Shown here piece by piece: positions 39,767 to 49,189 of a stretch of 64,000 nt of DNA. Both the position numbers and the translations under genes were made by a program. The stretch spans positions 1 through 64,000 of the forward strand of contig QCTJ01000006.1 of NCBI GenBank assembly GCA_003211205.1, given 5' to 3'. The notes under the pieces are model-generated. The model was not told the origin of the DNA, ran no database searches, and worked only from the letters and a program-made list of their open reading frames with translations. The DNA is from Synechococcus sp. AG-673-F03. GTDB taxonomy: Bacteria; Cyanobacteriota; Cyanobacteriia; PCC-6307; Cyanobiaceae. The first letter of the stretch is position 1. The number at the start of each line of letters is the position of its first letter.

Positions 39767-40905
39767 TGACCACCACTGCCCGGCCACAAGCCACCGAACC
39801 CACGCTCCCCGATCAGGAGGAACTGATCAGGCGCTTGCTCTCGGATACACCGCTGCTTGCTGACACCCCTGATCATCTGCTGCAGGTGGTCAACGTGCTT
39901 GAGAGCTATGGCCTCGTGCTTGATGCCTACAGCTGCAACCTTGTTCATCAGGGGAAGACTCAGCTTCTCAACCCGTTTCCGGTGTTCCGCTTCTTTCACG
40001 AAGGGTTTACTCCCAAGCGCCTCTGGGAGCACCTGATGGGTGACCGCATCAATTTCGAATATGCCGAGTACTGCCAAAAGGCGATGTTCTGGCATGGCAC
40101 CGGTGGGATGGATGCCTATTTCGATTCAGAGCCGTTTCAGGATGTATGCCGCCGCGTGATTGCCTTGCGCTCCAAGCGGGATCCGCTTCTGCGTTTGGTG
40201 AACACTCTTTATCCGGGATTTGCACCGGAGGCGATCCGGTCGATGACGACGATCTACGCTCTCGGCCTTTTTTGGCGGGTGATGAGTGACATCTTCATCG
40301 ATCTGGCACGCCGCTATCGCATCGGGGAAGTGGCCTGTGTGCTGGATGTGGTTCACCACATCCGCGATGGTCTGGTGACGGCCGCAGGTAATCCCATCAC
40401 CTACGAGGTCATGGTGGGTGGAGAGTCCGTCTGGGTTCTCCCCCCGGAAGCAGGTCTCACCTTCCTTGTGGATGTCGCCGTCCCATATGTGGAGGCGGTG
40501 TTCTTTCGAGGGATGCCATTTCTGGGAACTGTGTCCTACAACGCCCAGGCCCGTCAGATCGCGGCCGACCAGAGCCTGTTCAAATACGGAGCTCTGTACG
40601 CCGATCCTTTGCCGAGTATGGGAGCTGGAATTCCTCCCAGCCTATGCATGTCGGACATGTACAGGAACCTTCCCGAGGAGCTCAGCCGCTGGTACGACCA
40701 TCACGGCCGTGCACAGTCGGATGCCCATGTTCAGATCTGCATCAGCTTCCAGAAGTCCATGTTCTGTGTCACTAACGCAGCGATCGCCGGGACGATGCCT
40801 AATCCTCTTGATGCCCAGGACCCCGAGCAGCAGGCGGCCAACTATGCCTACGCGTTTGCTTGGTCAGAACGCCTGATGGGCTGCCAGAGGGGCGCTCTCC
40901 TTTAA
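39766..40905 (+). CDS. chpX: CO2 hydration protein ChpX (CupB)
   Basis: A 379-residue soluble-looking protein that, bound to the NdhF4/NdhD4 module, hydrates CO2 to bicarbonate and so traps CO2 for the cell. Characteristic segments are HQGKTQLLNPFPVFRFFH, FWHGTGGMDAYFDS and LVNTLYPGFAPEAIR; several conserved His and Cys (CVTNAAIAG) could form the Zn site. The pairing with F4/D4 rather than F3/D3 supports the constitutive, lower-affinity type. Its stop is followed by acRAF after 26 bases. Confidence 0.94.
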   Translation: MTTTARPQATEPTLPDQEELIRRLLSDTPLLADTPDHLLQVVNVLESYGLVLDAYSCNLVHQGKTQLLNPFPVFRFFHEGFTPKRLWEHLMGDRINFEYAEYCQKAMFWHGTGGMDAYFDSEPFQDVCRRVIALRSKRDPLLRLVNTLYPGFAPEAIRSMTTIYALGLFWRVMSDIFIDLARRYRIGEVACVLDVVHHIRDGLVTAAGNPITYEVMVGGESVWVLPPEAGLTFLVDVAVPYVEAVFFRGMPFLGTVSYNAQARQIAADQSLFKYGALYADPLPSMGAGIPPSLCMSDMYRNLPEELSRWYDHHGRAQSDAHVQICISFQKSMFCVTNAAIAGTMPNPLDAQDPEQQAANYAYAFAWSERLMGCQRGALL

Positions 40906-40931
40906 GTTTCGGAGAGGCCTCGAGGTTGTCG

Positions 40932-41183
40932 ATGGAAGCTTGGAATGAACGCAAGCGACCGGTCTGTCTGGAGAAGCGATTCGAGTTCGGTAGCTACAGC
41001 TCCACCCGTGTTTTTCTTGATCGGCTCGGTGAGTTCAGTGAAGTGAGCAAGCGCTATCCCGATATCAGCTTTGGGAAAACCTATGTGAACATCACTTTGC
41101 GCCCCGATGAGGATGCGGAGGATGCGACCCTCACCGATTCAGATCACGCCTTCGCCGCGGCGATTGATGGACTCATCGATTGA
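40932..41183 (+). CDS. acRAF: alpha-carboxysome RuBisCO assembly factor (pterin dehydratase-like)
   Basis: An 83-residue PCD/DcoH-fold protein: [20 protein letters not shown] and [17 protein letters not shown]. In alpha-carboxysome organisms this degenerate pterin-4a-carbinolamine dehydratase relative works as a RuBisCO assembly chaperone; the dehydratase catalytic His residues (the HH pair) are not visible, in line with that. The start follows GGAGAGG. Its end overlaps cbbX by 17 bases. Confidence 0.88.
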   Translation: MEAWNERKRPVCLEKRFEFGSYSSTRVFLDRLGEFSEVSKRYPDISFGKTYVNITLRPDEDAEDATLTDSDHAFAAAIDGLID

Positions 41184-42084
41184 TCTTGAGGCCAGCTTTA
41201 TTGCTTCGGGAGTCGGAGAGGTTCTCGAGCACTTAGACACCGAGCTGATCGGTCTGTGGCCAGTCAAAACCAGAATTCGTGAGATCGCCGCTTTGCTGTT
41301 GGTCGATCAGGCTCGCCAGTCCCTGGATCTGCTCAGCAAAGCTCCCAGTCTGCACATGTCGTTCACCGGTCAACCAGGAACCGGAAAAACAACTGTTGCG
41401 CAGAAGATGTCGCAGATTCTTCATCGCCTGGGTTACTTGCGCAAAGGCCATGTGATCACCGTCACCAGGGATGACCTTGTTGGTCAATATGTGGGGCATA
41501 CGGCCCCGAAAACCAAAGAAATGATCAAACGCGCCCAGGGAGGCGTTTTGTTCATTGACGAGGCTTATTACCTCTACAAACCAGGAAATGAGCGGGATTA
41601 TGGAGCTGAAGCGATTGAGATCCTCTTGCAGGAGATGGAGAGCCAGCGGAATGATCTTGTGGTGATCTTTGCCGGTTACAAAGACCGGATGACAGCGTTT
41701 TATCAATCCAATCCAGGACTTTCTTCAAGGGTTGCTCACCACATCGACTTCCCTGATTACAGCCAGAGTGAATTGATGGCGATTGCTCAACTGTTGCTGG
41801 AACAACAGCAGTATCAATTCAGCGACGCAGCGGTTGAAGCTTTTGAGAGCTACATCAGCCGGCGGCGTCAATTGCCTTTCTTCGCCAATGCACGTTCAAT
41901 CCGCAATGCCCTCGATCGTCTGCGACTGCGGCATGCCAACCGCTTGTTCTCACACCGCGGTCAACCTCTCAGTCGTGAAGCTTTGATCACGATCGAAGCA
42001 GCGGATGTGTTCGCTAGTCGTGTGTTTCAGGGGGAAGTGGAGGGAGCCGATCCTTCCCAGCCACTGACCAATGGAGCCGAATGA
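41167..42084 (+). CDS. cbbX: RuBisCO activase CbbX (AAA+)
   Basis: A 305-residue AAA+ motor that threads the C-terminus of form I RuBisCO to free inhibited active sites. Walker [10 protein letters not shown] lies near residue 64, [15 protein letters not shown] is the CbbX pore loop region, [13 protein letters not shown] the Walker B and [17 protein letters not shown] the arginine finger region. The ATG overlaps the acRAF gene. It ends the carbon-fixation run; the next gene reads the other way. Confidence 0.94.
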   Translation: MDSSIDLEASFIASGVGEVLEHLDTELIGLWPVKTRIREIAALLLVDQARQSLDLLSKAPSLHMSFTGQPGTGKTTVAQKMSQILHRLGYLRKGHVITVTRDDLVGQYVGHTAPKTKEMIKRAQGGVLFIDEAYYLYKPGNERDYGAEAIEILLQEMESQRNDLVVIFAGYKDRMTAFYQSNPGLSSRVAHHIDFPDYSQSELMAIAQLLLEQQQYQFSDAAVEAFESYISRRRQLPFFANARSIRNALDRLRLRHANRLFSHRGQPLSREALITIEAADVFASRVFQGEVEGADPSQPLTNGAE

Positions 42085-42091
42085 GCTTTCT

Positions 42092-42319
42092 TCACCTCGG
42101 GGTGGGCTGCTCTAGATCTCTTTTGATCAGTGCCATCAGGTAGGAGGGGGCCTTGTAACGCCCTGGCAGGCAGCGGTTAAGGGTTTCCAGATGGCCCCAG
42201 CACACGGTTTTTTCGATGTCCTTGACTTCTCGACCTTCCTTGAGCAGCCGTCGTAACGCCTTGCAGTACAAGGGATAGCCCGCTTCCAGTTCGCCGATGG
42301 TCAGCTTGGCCTGGGCCAT
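42092..42319 (-). CDS. DUF3136 small protein
   Basis: A 75-residue protein, LTIGELEAGYPLYCKALRRL then CWGHLETLNRCLPGRYKAPS and LMALIKRDLEQP, matching the picocyanobacterial DUF3136 family. It has three Cys/His-bearing positions but no recognised motif. It ends 7 bases from the convergent cbbX stop. Function unknown. Confidence 0.8.
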   Translation of the reverse strand: MAQAKLTIGELEAGYPLYCKALRRLLKEGREVKDIEKTVCWGHLETLNRCLPGRYKAPSYLMALIKRDLEQPTPR

Positions 42320-42345
42320 GAAGGTCGCTCGGTTCTTCTCTTAAC

Positions 42346-42768
42346 TTATGAAACCGTCGGATCGCTTTCTCCAAGCCAGGCGATGCAGTCGATCTCCACT
42401 TTTGAGCCCTTGGGCAGTGCTGCGACCTGAACGCATGCTCTGGCAGGGCTGACACCGCTTCCGAACAGTTCGGCATAGATCGCATTGACCGCCTGAAAAT
42501 CGGCGAGATCGACCAGGTACACAGTTGTACGCACGACCTTGGCGGCCTCAGTTCCCGCAGCGCTCAAAACGGCCTTCAGATTGCGCAGCACTTGCCTGGT
42601 CTCCGCTTCAATATCGCCGCCACCCACCATCTCTCCGGTTGCTGGGTCTAGAGGGATCTGGCCCGAGCAATAGAGCCATCCGCCAGCCTGCACGGCCTGG
42701 TTGTATGGCCCTACCGGAGCCGGCGCGTCAGGTGTGGTGACAGCTTGATGGGTGGTGGTTGACATCAA
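42346..42768 (-). CDS. ridA: RidA-family enamine/imine deaminase
   Basis: A 140-residue YjgF/UK114 protein that hydrolyses reactive 2-aminoacrylate or iminobutanoate products of PLP enzymes. PVGPYNQAVQAGGWLYCSGQIPLDP, the catalytic Arg in SPARACVQVAALPKGSKVEID and ETRQVLRNLKAVL are all typical. It is divergent from the ABC ATPase with 40 bases between starts. Confidence 0.94.
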   Translation of the reverse strand: MMSTTTHQAVTTPDAPAPVGPYNQAVQAGGWLYCSGQIPLDPATGEMVGGGDIEAETRQVLRNLKAVLSAAGTEAAKVVRTTVYLVDLADFQAVNAIYAELFGSGVSPARACVQVAALPKGSKVEIDCIAWLGESDPTVS

Positions 42769-42808
42769 GAGGGATCACAATGGGACTACATTTTCACGCT
42801 TCGTGTCG

Positions 42809-43888
42809 ATGGAGTCCCTTCCGGTCGAGATCAATGGTCTCTGGCACAGCTATGACGCTTCCGGAGCGGAGTGGACTCTTCAGGGCATCAATCTCAGCCT
42901 GCAGGGCGGTGAACTTGTGGGGTTGTTGGGCCCCTCCGGCTGCGGCAAGACCACTCTTCTGAGATTGATCGCCGGTTTTGAAAGACCAATCCGCGGCAGC
43001 ATTCGCCTTCATGGCCGCGAGGTGGTCAGCCCTCAGCGCTCGCTGGCCGCCGAACGCCGTGGAGTGGGCATGGTGTTTCAGGACTATGCCCTGTTCCCTC
43101 ATCTGAATGCCTGGGCCAACACCTGTTTCGGTCTTCGCCGCGGGCAGGACACAGGTCGGGCGTCCTGGCTTCTGGAGCTGTTGGGGCTGGAACGGTTGAA
43201 AGAGCGTTATCCCCATGAGCTTTCCGGCGGTCAGCGTCAACGTCTGGCTTTAGCGAGAGCTCTGGCACCGGCGCCATCGGTGGTGCTGCTCGATGAACCC
43301 TTCTCCAACCTGGACGTGGAGGTTCGGCTGCGCCTGCGCAGTGAACTGCCATCCGTTCTCAGTGCCTGCAACGCCAGCGGTGTGTTGGTCACCCATGACC
43401 CGGAGGAGGCCCTTGCAATTTGCAGTCGGGTGGCTGTGCTGCGCGACGGACTTCTGCATCAGTGCGCCAGCCCGAAGCAGCTGGTGGAGTCACCGGCAAC
43501 TCCCTTCGTGGGCAGCTTTGTGCTTCAGCGCAATGTTCTGCCGGTTTGGAACGATGCCGCCGGCGGTTGTCTGCGCTGCCCTCTGGGTGACCTGGAGAGA
43601 CCTGGCGATCTTCAGGCCGATGCCCTGCCGGAGGAGGCAACGGTTCTGGTTGCTCCCGAAGCCATCGCGCTGCTGGAGGATGCCAATGGTGAGGATCAGG
43701 TGGTGGGGCGCGAGTTCCTTGGCCACAGCTGGATGTACAGGGTGAAGAGCGGTGACCGGCAGCTGCGGCTGCTGAGACCGCTTTCCGAGGACTATGAACG
43801 CGGCCAGAGCTGTCGTCTGCGTCTTCAGCCCGGTTCATCGGTCTTGCTGCATCCTCAGCGACGTGCTCTGCTCACCAAAGCCTGCTGA
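42809..43888 (+). CDS. futC: iron(III)-type ABC transporter ATP-binding protein (FutC-like)
   Basis: A 359-residue ATPase: Walker A GPSGCGKTTLL near residue 38, signature LSGGQRQRLALARAL, Walker B VVLLDEPFSNLD and a C-terminal regulatory (TOBE-like) domain after 240. The closest functional class is Fe3+ uptake ATPases (FbpC/FutC). No permease or binding protein is nearby, so the partners must be elsewhere and the substrate is inferred. GTG two codons earlier is an alternative start. Confidence 0.8.
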   Translation: MESLPVEINGLWHSYDASGAEWTLQGINLSLQGGELVGLLGPSGCGKTTLLRLIAGFERPIRGSIRLHGREVVSPQRSLAAERRGVGMVFQDYALFPHLNAWANTCFGLRRGQDTGRASWLLELLGLERLKERYPHELSGGQRQRLALARALAPAPSVVLLDEPFSNLDVEVRLRLRSELPSVLSACNASGVLVTHDPEEALAICSRVAVLRDGLLHQCASPKQLVESPATPFVGSFVLQRNVLPVWNDAAGGCLRCPLGDLERPGDLQADALPEEATVLVAPEAIALLEDANGEDQVVGREFLGHSWMYRVKSGDRQLRLLRPLSEDYERGQSCRLRLQPGSSVLLHPQRRALLTKAC

Positions 43889-43895
43889 GCCTTTC

Positions 43896-44660
43896 TCAGC
43901 CGCTCCAGCTGTCCTTGTGCAACCTGAGTTCACGCAGTTCTCGCACTGAACACGCTCGCAGAAACAGGTTGGTGCGCCGCTCCTCACCCATGGTGCTGGG
44001 CAGGGACAAACTTCCACGGCTGCGCAGGTCTTGGACCGTGCTTAGGCGTGCGGCGATGGCCTGATCATCCGGTCTGAGGGCGTGGGCCCAGCGCAGGTTG
44101 CCTTCGGTGTACTCGTGAGCGCAATGCACGATGGTGTCGTCCGGAAGATCCTGCAGGCGTTTGAGGGCTAGGTGCATGTCCTCGGCTGATCCTTCGAACA
44201 GACGACCGCAGCCTGCCCCGAACAGGGTGTCGCCACAGAACAGCACTGGCGTCGGAAGCTCCGGGGAGCACCCCTCGGGCAGGGCATAAGCCAGATGCGC
44301 CCGGGTATGGGCTCGCACATCGATCACCGAGACGGGGCGTCCCAGCAGCTCGAGCTGTGTGCCGGGCTCGACCGACACCGTCTGGAAAGGAATCCGCTCC
44401 TGATCGGCTGCTGCTGCGATCACCGCAGCTGAAGGCCATTGCCGCAACAGATCGGGTGTACCGCCGATGTGGTCGGCATGGTGATGGGTCTGCAGGACGG
44501 CGGTGAGCTCCAGCGTGCGATCCACCAGCCATTGCCTCACGGGTTCGGCAACGGCGGGATCGACGACGACCGCCTCGCGTCCCCTTGTCCAGATCCAGAC
44601 GACGTTGTCCTGCAGGACCGGCAGTGGCTTGATTCCGTCGCTCTGACAGGGGTGGCCCAT
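43896..44660 (-). CDS. gloB: hydroxyacylglutathione hydrolase (glyoxalase II)
   Basis: Hydrolyses S-lactoylglutathione in methylglyoxal detoxification. The 254-residue metallo-beta-lactamase fold has [10 protein letters not shown] (residues about 58-67), [18 protein letters not shown] and [14 protein letters not shown], the binuclear metal site. It converges on futC 7 bases away and is divergent from hisG. Confidence 0.93.
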   Translation of the reverse strand: MGHPCQSDGIKPLPVLQDNVVWIWTRGREAVVVDPAVAEPVRQWLVDRTLELTAVLQTHHHADHIGGTPDLLRQWPSAAVIAAAADQERIPFQTVSVEPGTQLELLGRPVSVIDVRAHTRAHLAYALPEGCSPELPTPVLFCGDTLFGAGCGRLFEGSAEDMHLALKRLQDLPDDTIVHCAHEYTEGNLRWAHALRPDDQAIAARLSTVQDLRSRGSLSLPSTMGEERRTNLFLRACSVRELRELRLHKDSWSG

Positions 44661-44677
44661 CGTTAAAGTTTTGGGCG

Positions 44678-45343
44678 ATGCAATCTTCCATGATCACCGT
44701 TGCACTGGCCAAAGGCGCGCTGCTGCGGGAGTCCGTGGAACGTTTCCAGTTTGCCGGTCTTGATTTTTCGGCAGTGTTGGATCCCGACAACCGCCAGCTG
44801 ATGGTGCCTTCGGTCTGTGGCCGGGCCCGAGCTCTGCTGGTCCGCAACGGTGATGTGCCGGTTTACGTGGCTTACGGGCAAGCCCAGCTCGGTGTGGTCG
44901 GTTACGACGTGCTGCGCGAGCACCAGATGCCTGTGGCGCATCTGGTCGACCTCGGTTTCGGCGGCTGTCGCATGTCCGTTGCCGTCAAGTCCAGCAGTGG
45001 GTATCAGAGGCCCACCGACTTGCCGCCGCATTGCCGTGTGGCCAGCAAATTCACCCGTTGTGCTCGACAGTATTTCGATTCAATCGATCTCCCGGTTGAG
45101 CTGGTGCACCTCACCGGATCCGTGGAGCTTGGTCCGATCACAGGAATTGCCGAAGCGATTGTCGACCTGGTCGCCACAGGACGAACTCTCAGGGACAACG
45201 GTCTGGTGGCGATTGAAGACCTCTTCCACACCACGGCTCGACTCGTGGGCCATCCGCTGTCGTTGCGTTTGGATCAGGGAGAGCTGCAACAAGTCATCGA
45301 GGCAATGGATGCTCCCATGAGGGAGATGGTGAGCACGACCTGA
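44678..45343 (+). CDS. hisG: ATP phosphoribosyltransferase catalytic subunit, short form
   Basis: First step of histidine synthesis. The 221 residues lack the C-terminal regulatory domain, so it needs HisZ, as usual in cyanobacteria. Motifs: [27 protein letters not shown]-like [38 protein letters not shown] for PRPP binding. The stop TGA overlaps the ATG of the ABC exporter. Confidence 0.95.
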   Translation: MQSSMITVALAKGALLRESVERFQFAGLDFSAVLDPDNRQLMVPSVCGRARALLVRNGDVPVYVAYGQAQLGVVGYDVLREHQMPVAHLVDLGFGGCRMSVAVKSSSGYQRPTDLPPHCRVASKFTRCARQYFDSIDLPVELVHLTGSVELGPITGIAEAIVDLVATGRTLRDNGLVAIEDLFHTTARLVGHPLSLRLDQGELQQVIEAMDAPMREMVSTT

Positions 45344-47184
45344 TGGCCGGTTCCGATCTGCAGCGCATCAGTCGGCTGGGGCGCTACCTCGGGCGCGACC
45401 GTCGTCGTCTGCTGCTCACCCTGATTCTGCTGATTCCGGTGGCGCTCGCTGGCGCGATCCAGCCGCTGCTGGTTGGTCAGGCCATCTCGATTCTGCGCAC
45501 CGTCTCAGGTGCCACCAATGAAGCGGTCGCGCCGATCCTGCAGCCCCTCGACAGCACCTTGGCCCTGCGTCTGATCATTGGTGCTCTGCTGATTTCTGTG
45601 CTGGTGCGTCTGGCTCTACAGGGCGTGCAGAGCTTCAACATCCAATCGGTGGGCCAGCGACTTACGGCCAGAATTCGCCGTGATCTCTTCGCCCATGCGA
45701 TGGATCTTTCCCTGCGGTTCCATGACCGCATGCCTGTGGGTAAGTTGCTCACGCGCCTCACCAGCGATGTCGATGCACTGGCTGAGGTGTTTGGCAGCGG
45801 GGCTGTTGGAGTTCTTGGCGATCTGGTCACGCTCACCGTGATCGCGGTGTCGATGTTGCTGATCGAATGGCGACTCGGGCTGCTTTTGCTCGTCTCCCAG
45901 GTCCCCGTAACCCTGGTTGTGCTCTGGTTGCAGGGGCGCTACCGCAAAGCCAACTATCGGGTGCGTGAGGAGCTATCGCAGTTGAATGCAGATTTTCAGG
46001 AAAATCTGCAGGGTCTGGACGTGGTCCAGATGTTTCGCCGTGAGGCCTTCAACGGTGACCGTTTCCAACGCACCGGCCTGGCCTATCGCGAGGCGGTGAA
46101 TGGCACGATTTTGTTTGACAGCAGCATCTCCGCATTCCTTGAGTGGGTTTCCCTCGGTGCGGTGGCGATTGTGCTGGCTCTGGGGGGTTGGATGGTCACC
46201 TCCGGGGCGATGGGGCTTGGCATCCTCACAACGTTCATCCTCTATTCGCAGCGTCTGTTTGATCCACTGAGGCAGATGGCCGAGCGCTTTACCCAGATTC
46301 AGGGTGGCTTGACCGCTGTTGAGCGCATCGGAGAACTGCTCGAAGAGCCACTGGAAATTCGAGATCACACCCTGGCGGGCCCTGGCAACTCCAAGGCATC
46401 GCCTGTTGAAACCTTGCCTGCTCTACTGCAGGTGATGCCGTCGGCCTCCGGAGAAGTGGTGTTTGAAGGTGTTCACTTCGCTTATCGACCTGATGAGCCG
46501 ATTCTTCAGGATCTGAGCTTCAGGCTTGCGCCCGGTGAGCATGTGGCGTTGGTGGGCCCTACCGGTTCCGGTAAGACCACCGTGATCCGTTTGCTCTGCA
46601 GGCTTTATGAGCCTCAGCAGGGCCGCATCCTTCTCGATGGACGCGACATCCGCAGCCTTTCTCTGCCGGATCTCCGTCGCCAGCTGGGGGTGGTTCTGCA
46701 GGACACCTTTCTGTTCAGTGGCAGCGTTGGCGACAATCTCCGACTCGACCGGGAGATCGAAGACAAACAGCTCAAGGAGGTTTGCAGAGATCTCGGCCTC
46801 AGCTCACTGCTGGGCAGGCTTCCTCAGGGGCTGGACACGGAGCTGCGCGAGCGCGGGGGCAACCTCAGCTCTGGAGAACGTCAACTGCTTGCTGTGGCTC
46901 GGGTGGCGATTCGCAATCCCAATGTCCTCGTGATGGACGAGGCCACCGCCTTCATGGATCCTTCCACGGAAGCCACTCTGCAAAGGGATCTCGATCGCTT
47001 GCTGGAACGCCGAACCGCCGTTGTGATTGCTCACCGTCTGGCCACCGTTGAGGCCGCCGATCGGATCCTCGTTCTGCGTCGTGGCCGTTTGATCGAGCAG
47101 GGAACCCATCTGCAGTTGCGCGCTCAGGGCGGTCTCTATGCCGAACTCGCCGAGCTTCAGGAACGGGGTCTTGCCAGGCTCTGA
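45343..47184 (+). CDS. ABC exporter, fused permease and ATPase
   Basis: A 613-residue half-transporter of the MsbA/multidrug type: six helices up to about residue 330, then a nucleotide-binding domain with GPTGSGKTTVIRLLCRLY, NLSSGERQLLAVARVA and NVLVMDEATAFMD. It would work as a dimer; lipid, peptide or drug substrates are all possible. It overlaps hisG by one base and its 3' end overlaps the convergent hydrolase by 28. Confidence 0.9.
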   Translation: MAGSDLQRISRLGRYLGRDRRRLLLTLILLIPVALAGAIQPLLVGQAISILRTVSGATNEAVAPILQPLDSTLALRLIIGALLISVLVRLALQGVQSFNIQSVGQRLTARIRRDLFAHAMDLSLRFHDRMPVGKLLTRLTSDVDALAEVFGSGAVGVLGDLVTLTVIAVSMLLIEWRLGLLLLVSQVPVTLVVLWLQGRYRKANYRVREELSQLNADFQENLQGLDVVQMFRREAFNGDRFQRTGLAYREAVNGTILFDSSISAFLEWVSLGAVAIVLALGGWMVTSGAMGLGILTTFILYSQRLFDPLRQMAERFTQIQGGLTAVERIGELLEEPLEIRDHTLAGPGNSKASPVETLPALLQVMPSASGEVVFEGVHFAYRPDEPILQDLSFRLAPGEHVALVGPTGSGKTTVIRLLCRLYEPQQGRILLDGRDIRSLSLPDLRRQLGVVLQDTFLFSGSVGDNLRLDREIEDKQLKEVCRDLGLSSLLGRLPQGLDTELRERGGNLSSGERQLLAVARVAIRNPNVLVMDEATAFMDPSTEATLQRDLDRLLERRTAVVIAHRLATVEAADRILVLRRGRLIEQGTHLQLRAQGGLYAELAELQERGLARL

Positions 47185-47912
47185 GCCTCAATCCAGCTGG
47201 ACAGGATGTCGCTCAGCATCTCTGGCTTCTCTCGCATTGGCAGGTGGCCACAGCCACCGATCTGGCGATAGTCATGCCCGGGGCTGTAAGCCGCCAGATG
47301 GCGCACATAGCCAGGTTCCATCACCTGATCGTTGTCGCCACTGATCCAGAGGCTGTCGACAGCCAGATCCGACACCAATCCAGGCAGATCTCGAACCGCG
47401 CCCCTGCTGGTGCTGTTCACCAGTAGTCCGCGGGCAGCCCGCCGCTCGGCCTTGAACGGCCCTAGGGCTCCAAGGGGTGCCGGTAGCTGAGCCAGTGCAT
47501 CGGGACGCAGCTCCAGAATCAACTTCCCGAAGCCGCGCAGTCGACGAAAGGGCCGTGGCTGATAGATCCCTCCCCCTGCTGCCAGCAGAACAACGCCCAA
47601 TAAACCGGCCTGTTTCTGTTGTCGCAGATGTGCTTCGGCATGCAGCACCACGCTGCCGCCGAGAGAGTGGCCCAACAGCACGAAGGGTCGTCCCTCAGCT
47701 CTGTGAATGGCGTCGTCCGCCAGCCAGCGGCCGTAGGCCGACAGGTTGGGGAGCAGTCCTGAGGGGCGCTCGGCATCCCCGAAGCCAGGCAGATCAGGGC
47801 ACCAGAGCTCAATCTCTGGATGGCGTTCTTTCCAGCATGCGGCAAAAGGCGACCAGACCTGCTTGCTCAAAAGCCAGCCATGAACAGCAATCAGCAGTTG
47901 ACTTGCAGGCAT
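47157..47912 (-). CDS. alpha/beta hydrolase
   Basis: A 251-residue hydrolase: VHGWLLSKQVW near the N-terminus, nucleophile Ser in LLGHSLGGSVVLH (about residue 83), Asp in WISGDNDQV and His in IGGCGHLPMREKP. The compact fold resembles BioH-type carboxylesterases, but nothing nearby ties it to biotin synthesis, so only the class is claimed. Confidence 0.85.
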   Translation of the reverse strand: MPASQLLIAVHGWLLSKQVWSPFAACWKERHPEIELWCPDLPGFGDAERPSGLLPNLSAYGRWLADDAIHRAEGRPFVLLGHSLGGSVVLHAEAHLRQQKQAGLLGVVLLAAGGGIYQPRPFRRLRGFGKLILELRPDALAQLPAPLGALGPFKAERRAARGLLVNSTSRGAVRDLPGLVSDLAVDSLWISGDNDQVMEPGYVRHLAAYSPGHDYRQIGGCGHLPMREKPEMLSDILSSWIEAQSLARPRS

Positions 47913-47990
47913 CTGTGCAGAACTTGCCCATCCACCTTGCCGCCTTCCGCACCTTCCGTGCGCCAGGATCGTGATAATGCAGCATCGTCA

Positions 47991-48494
47991 GTGATCGACG
48001 ACCCTTCCCTTACGCCAGAGACACTACAAGTGATGTACGGCGATCAGGCGAAGCTGTGTGCGACGCCTGCCAGCCAGCTCACTCTGGTGTTCAGCCAGCA
48101 CCGACCCTTTGATTTGGTGGAGTTGGAGCAGCTTCTGGAAGCGGTGGGCTGGAGCCGGCGACCGGTACGAAGGGTTCGCAAGGCTCTCGACAACAGCCTG
48201 ATCCGGGTTGGTCTCTGGCGCCACGATGCCCGGATCCCACGCTTGGTGGGCTTTGCGCGCTGCACAGGCGACGGGGTGCTCGAAGCCACCATCTGGGATG
48301 TTGCTGTTCACCCCCTGTACCAGGGCTCCGGTCTCGGCAGTCAGCTGATGGATTACATCCTCGATGCTTTGCGTGCCCTCGGGACTGAACGCGCCACATT
48401 GTTTGCCGACCCAGGGGTCCTGCCTTTCTATAAACGTTTGGGCTGGGACCTTGAGCCCAATGGTCATCGCTGCGGTTTCTGGTATGCAAACTGA
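47991..48494 (+). CDS. GNAT-family N-acetyltransferase
   Basis: Acetyl-CoA motif VHPLYQGSGLGSQLMDYILDAL (about residues 105-126) and the C-terminal ADPGVLPFYKRLGWDLE identify a GNAT domain of the plastid NSI/SNAT type, which acetylates photosynthetic proteins or serotonin in plants. The start is uncertain: GTG at 47991 gives 167 residues, GTG at 47958 also fits, and an ATG lies 14 codons later. Target unknown. Confidence 0.8.
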   Translation: MIDDPSLTPETLQVMYGDQAKLCATPASQLTLVFSQHRPFDLVELEQLLEAVGWSRRPVRRVRKALDNSLIRVGLWRHDARIPRLVGFARCTGDGVLEATIWDVAVHPLYQGSGLGSQLMDYILDALRALGTERATLFADPGVLPFYKRLGWDLEPNGHRCGFWYAN

Positions 48495-49189
48495 GTGCCG
48501 TAGTAAGCCTCGGCAAGCCGTTCCGCGGACTCGCCCTGCTTCCAGCGCCGACGCAGCCGTGCATTACGCCAGCTGCGCTGCAGCACTCCGTCGCGTTGCC
48601 AACGTCGGCCATCGGTGGTCAGTGGTAGTCCTATCCGCTTGAGATCAGCGATGCGGCTCAGGCGCTCCACCAGATCCAGATCCTCCATCAGCGGCAGCTC
48701 GGCAAAGCCGCCGCAACGGTCATAAAGCTTGCGATGCAGCAGCAGCCCCTGATCACCGTAGGGACGCTGAAGCCAGCGACTGCGCAGGGCCACAGCCTGC
48801 TCCAGCAGACGTCGCGACGCTGTGGAGGGAGCAATTCGAAAATCGAAATACCAGGCGTTAGCTGCTGCGGCAGAGGTTTGCAGTAGCGGGCTGACCCACC
48901 TGAACCATTGATTGGGCAAACGACTGTCTGCATGCAAGAACAGCAACCAGTCGCCATGGACCTGGGTCGCTGCTGCGCGCAGTTGGCGGCCACGGCCAGC
49001 GGGATGAACCTTGATCAGATCAGCACCTGCCAAGCCTGCGATCTCCGGCGTGGCATCGATGCTCCCCCCATCCGCCAGCAGAATCTCCAGCTCGCTCCCA
49101 CCGCACTGCAAGTCCGCCAGCAGCAACGGCAGCCGTTCTGCCTCATTGAGGCAGGGGATGACCACGCTCAGAGCAGCTGGTCTGTTCAT
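48464..49189 (-). CDS. TIGR04283-type glycosyltransferase (arsenosugar-associated)
   Basis: A 241-residue GT2 enzyme: SVVIPCLNEAERLPLLLADL, LLADGGSIDATPEIA and LLFLHADSRLP. The short form with GRGRQLRAAA matches the family found beside arsenosugar genes in marine bacteria. It overlaps the upstream TIGR04282-type gene by ATGA. No arsenic methyltransferase is in the window, so the sugar acceptor is inferred from family names only. Confidence 0.85.
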   Translation of the reverse strand: MNRPAALSVVIPCLNEAERLPLLLADLQCGGSELEILLADGGSIDATPEIAGLAGADLIKVHPAGRGRQLRAAATQVHGDWLLFLHADSRLPNQWFRWVSPLLQTSAAAANAWYFDFRIAPSTASRRLLEQAVALRSRWLQRPYGDQGLLLHRKLYDRCGGFAELPLMEDLDLVERLSRIADLKRIGLPLTTDGRRWQRDGVLQRSWRNARLRRRWKQGESAERLAEAYYGTQFAYQKPQR

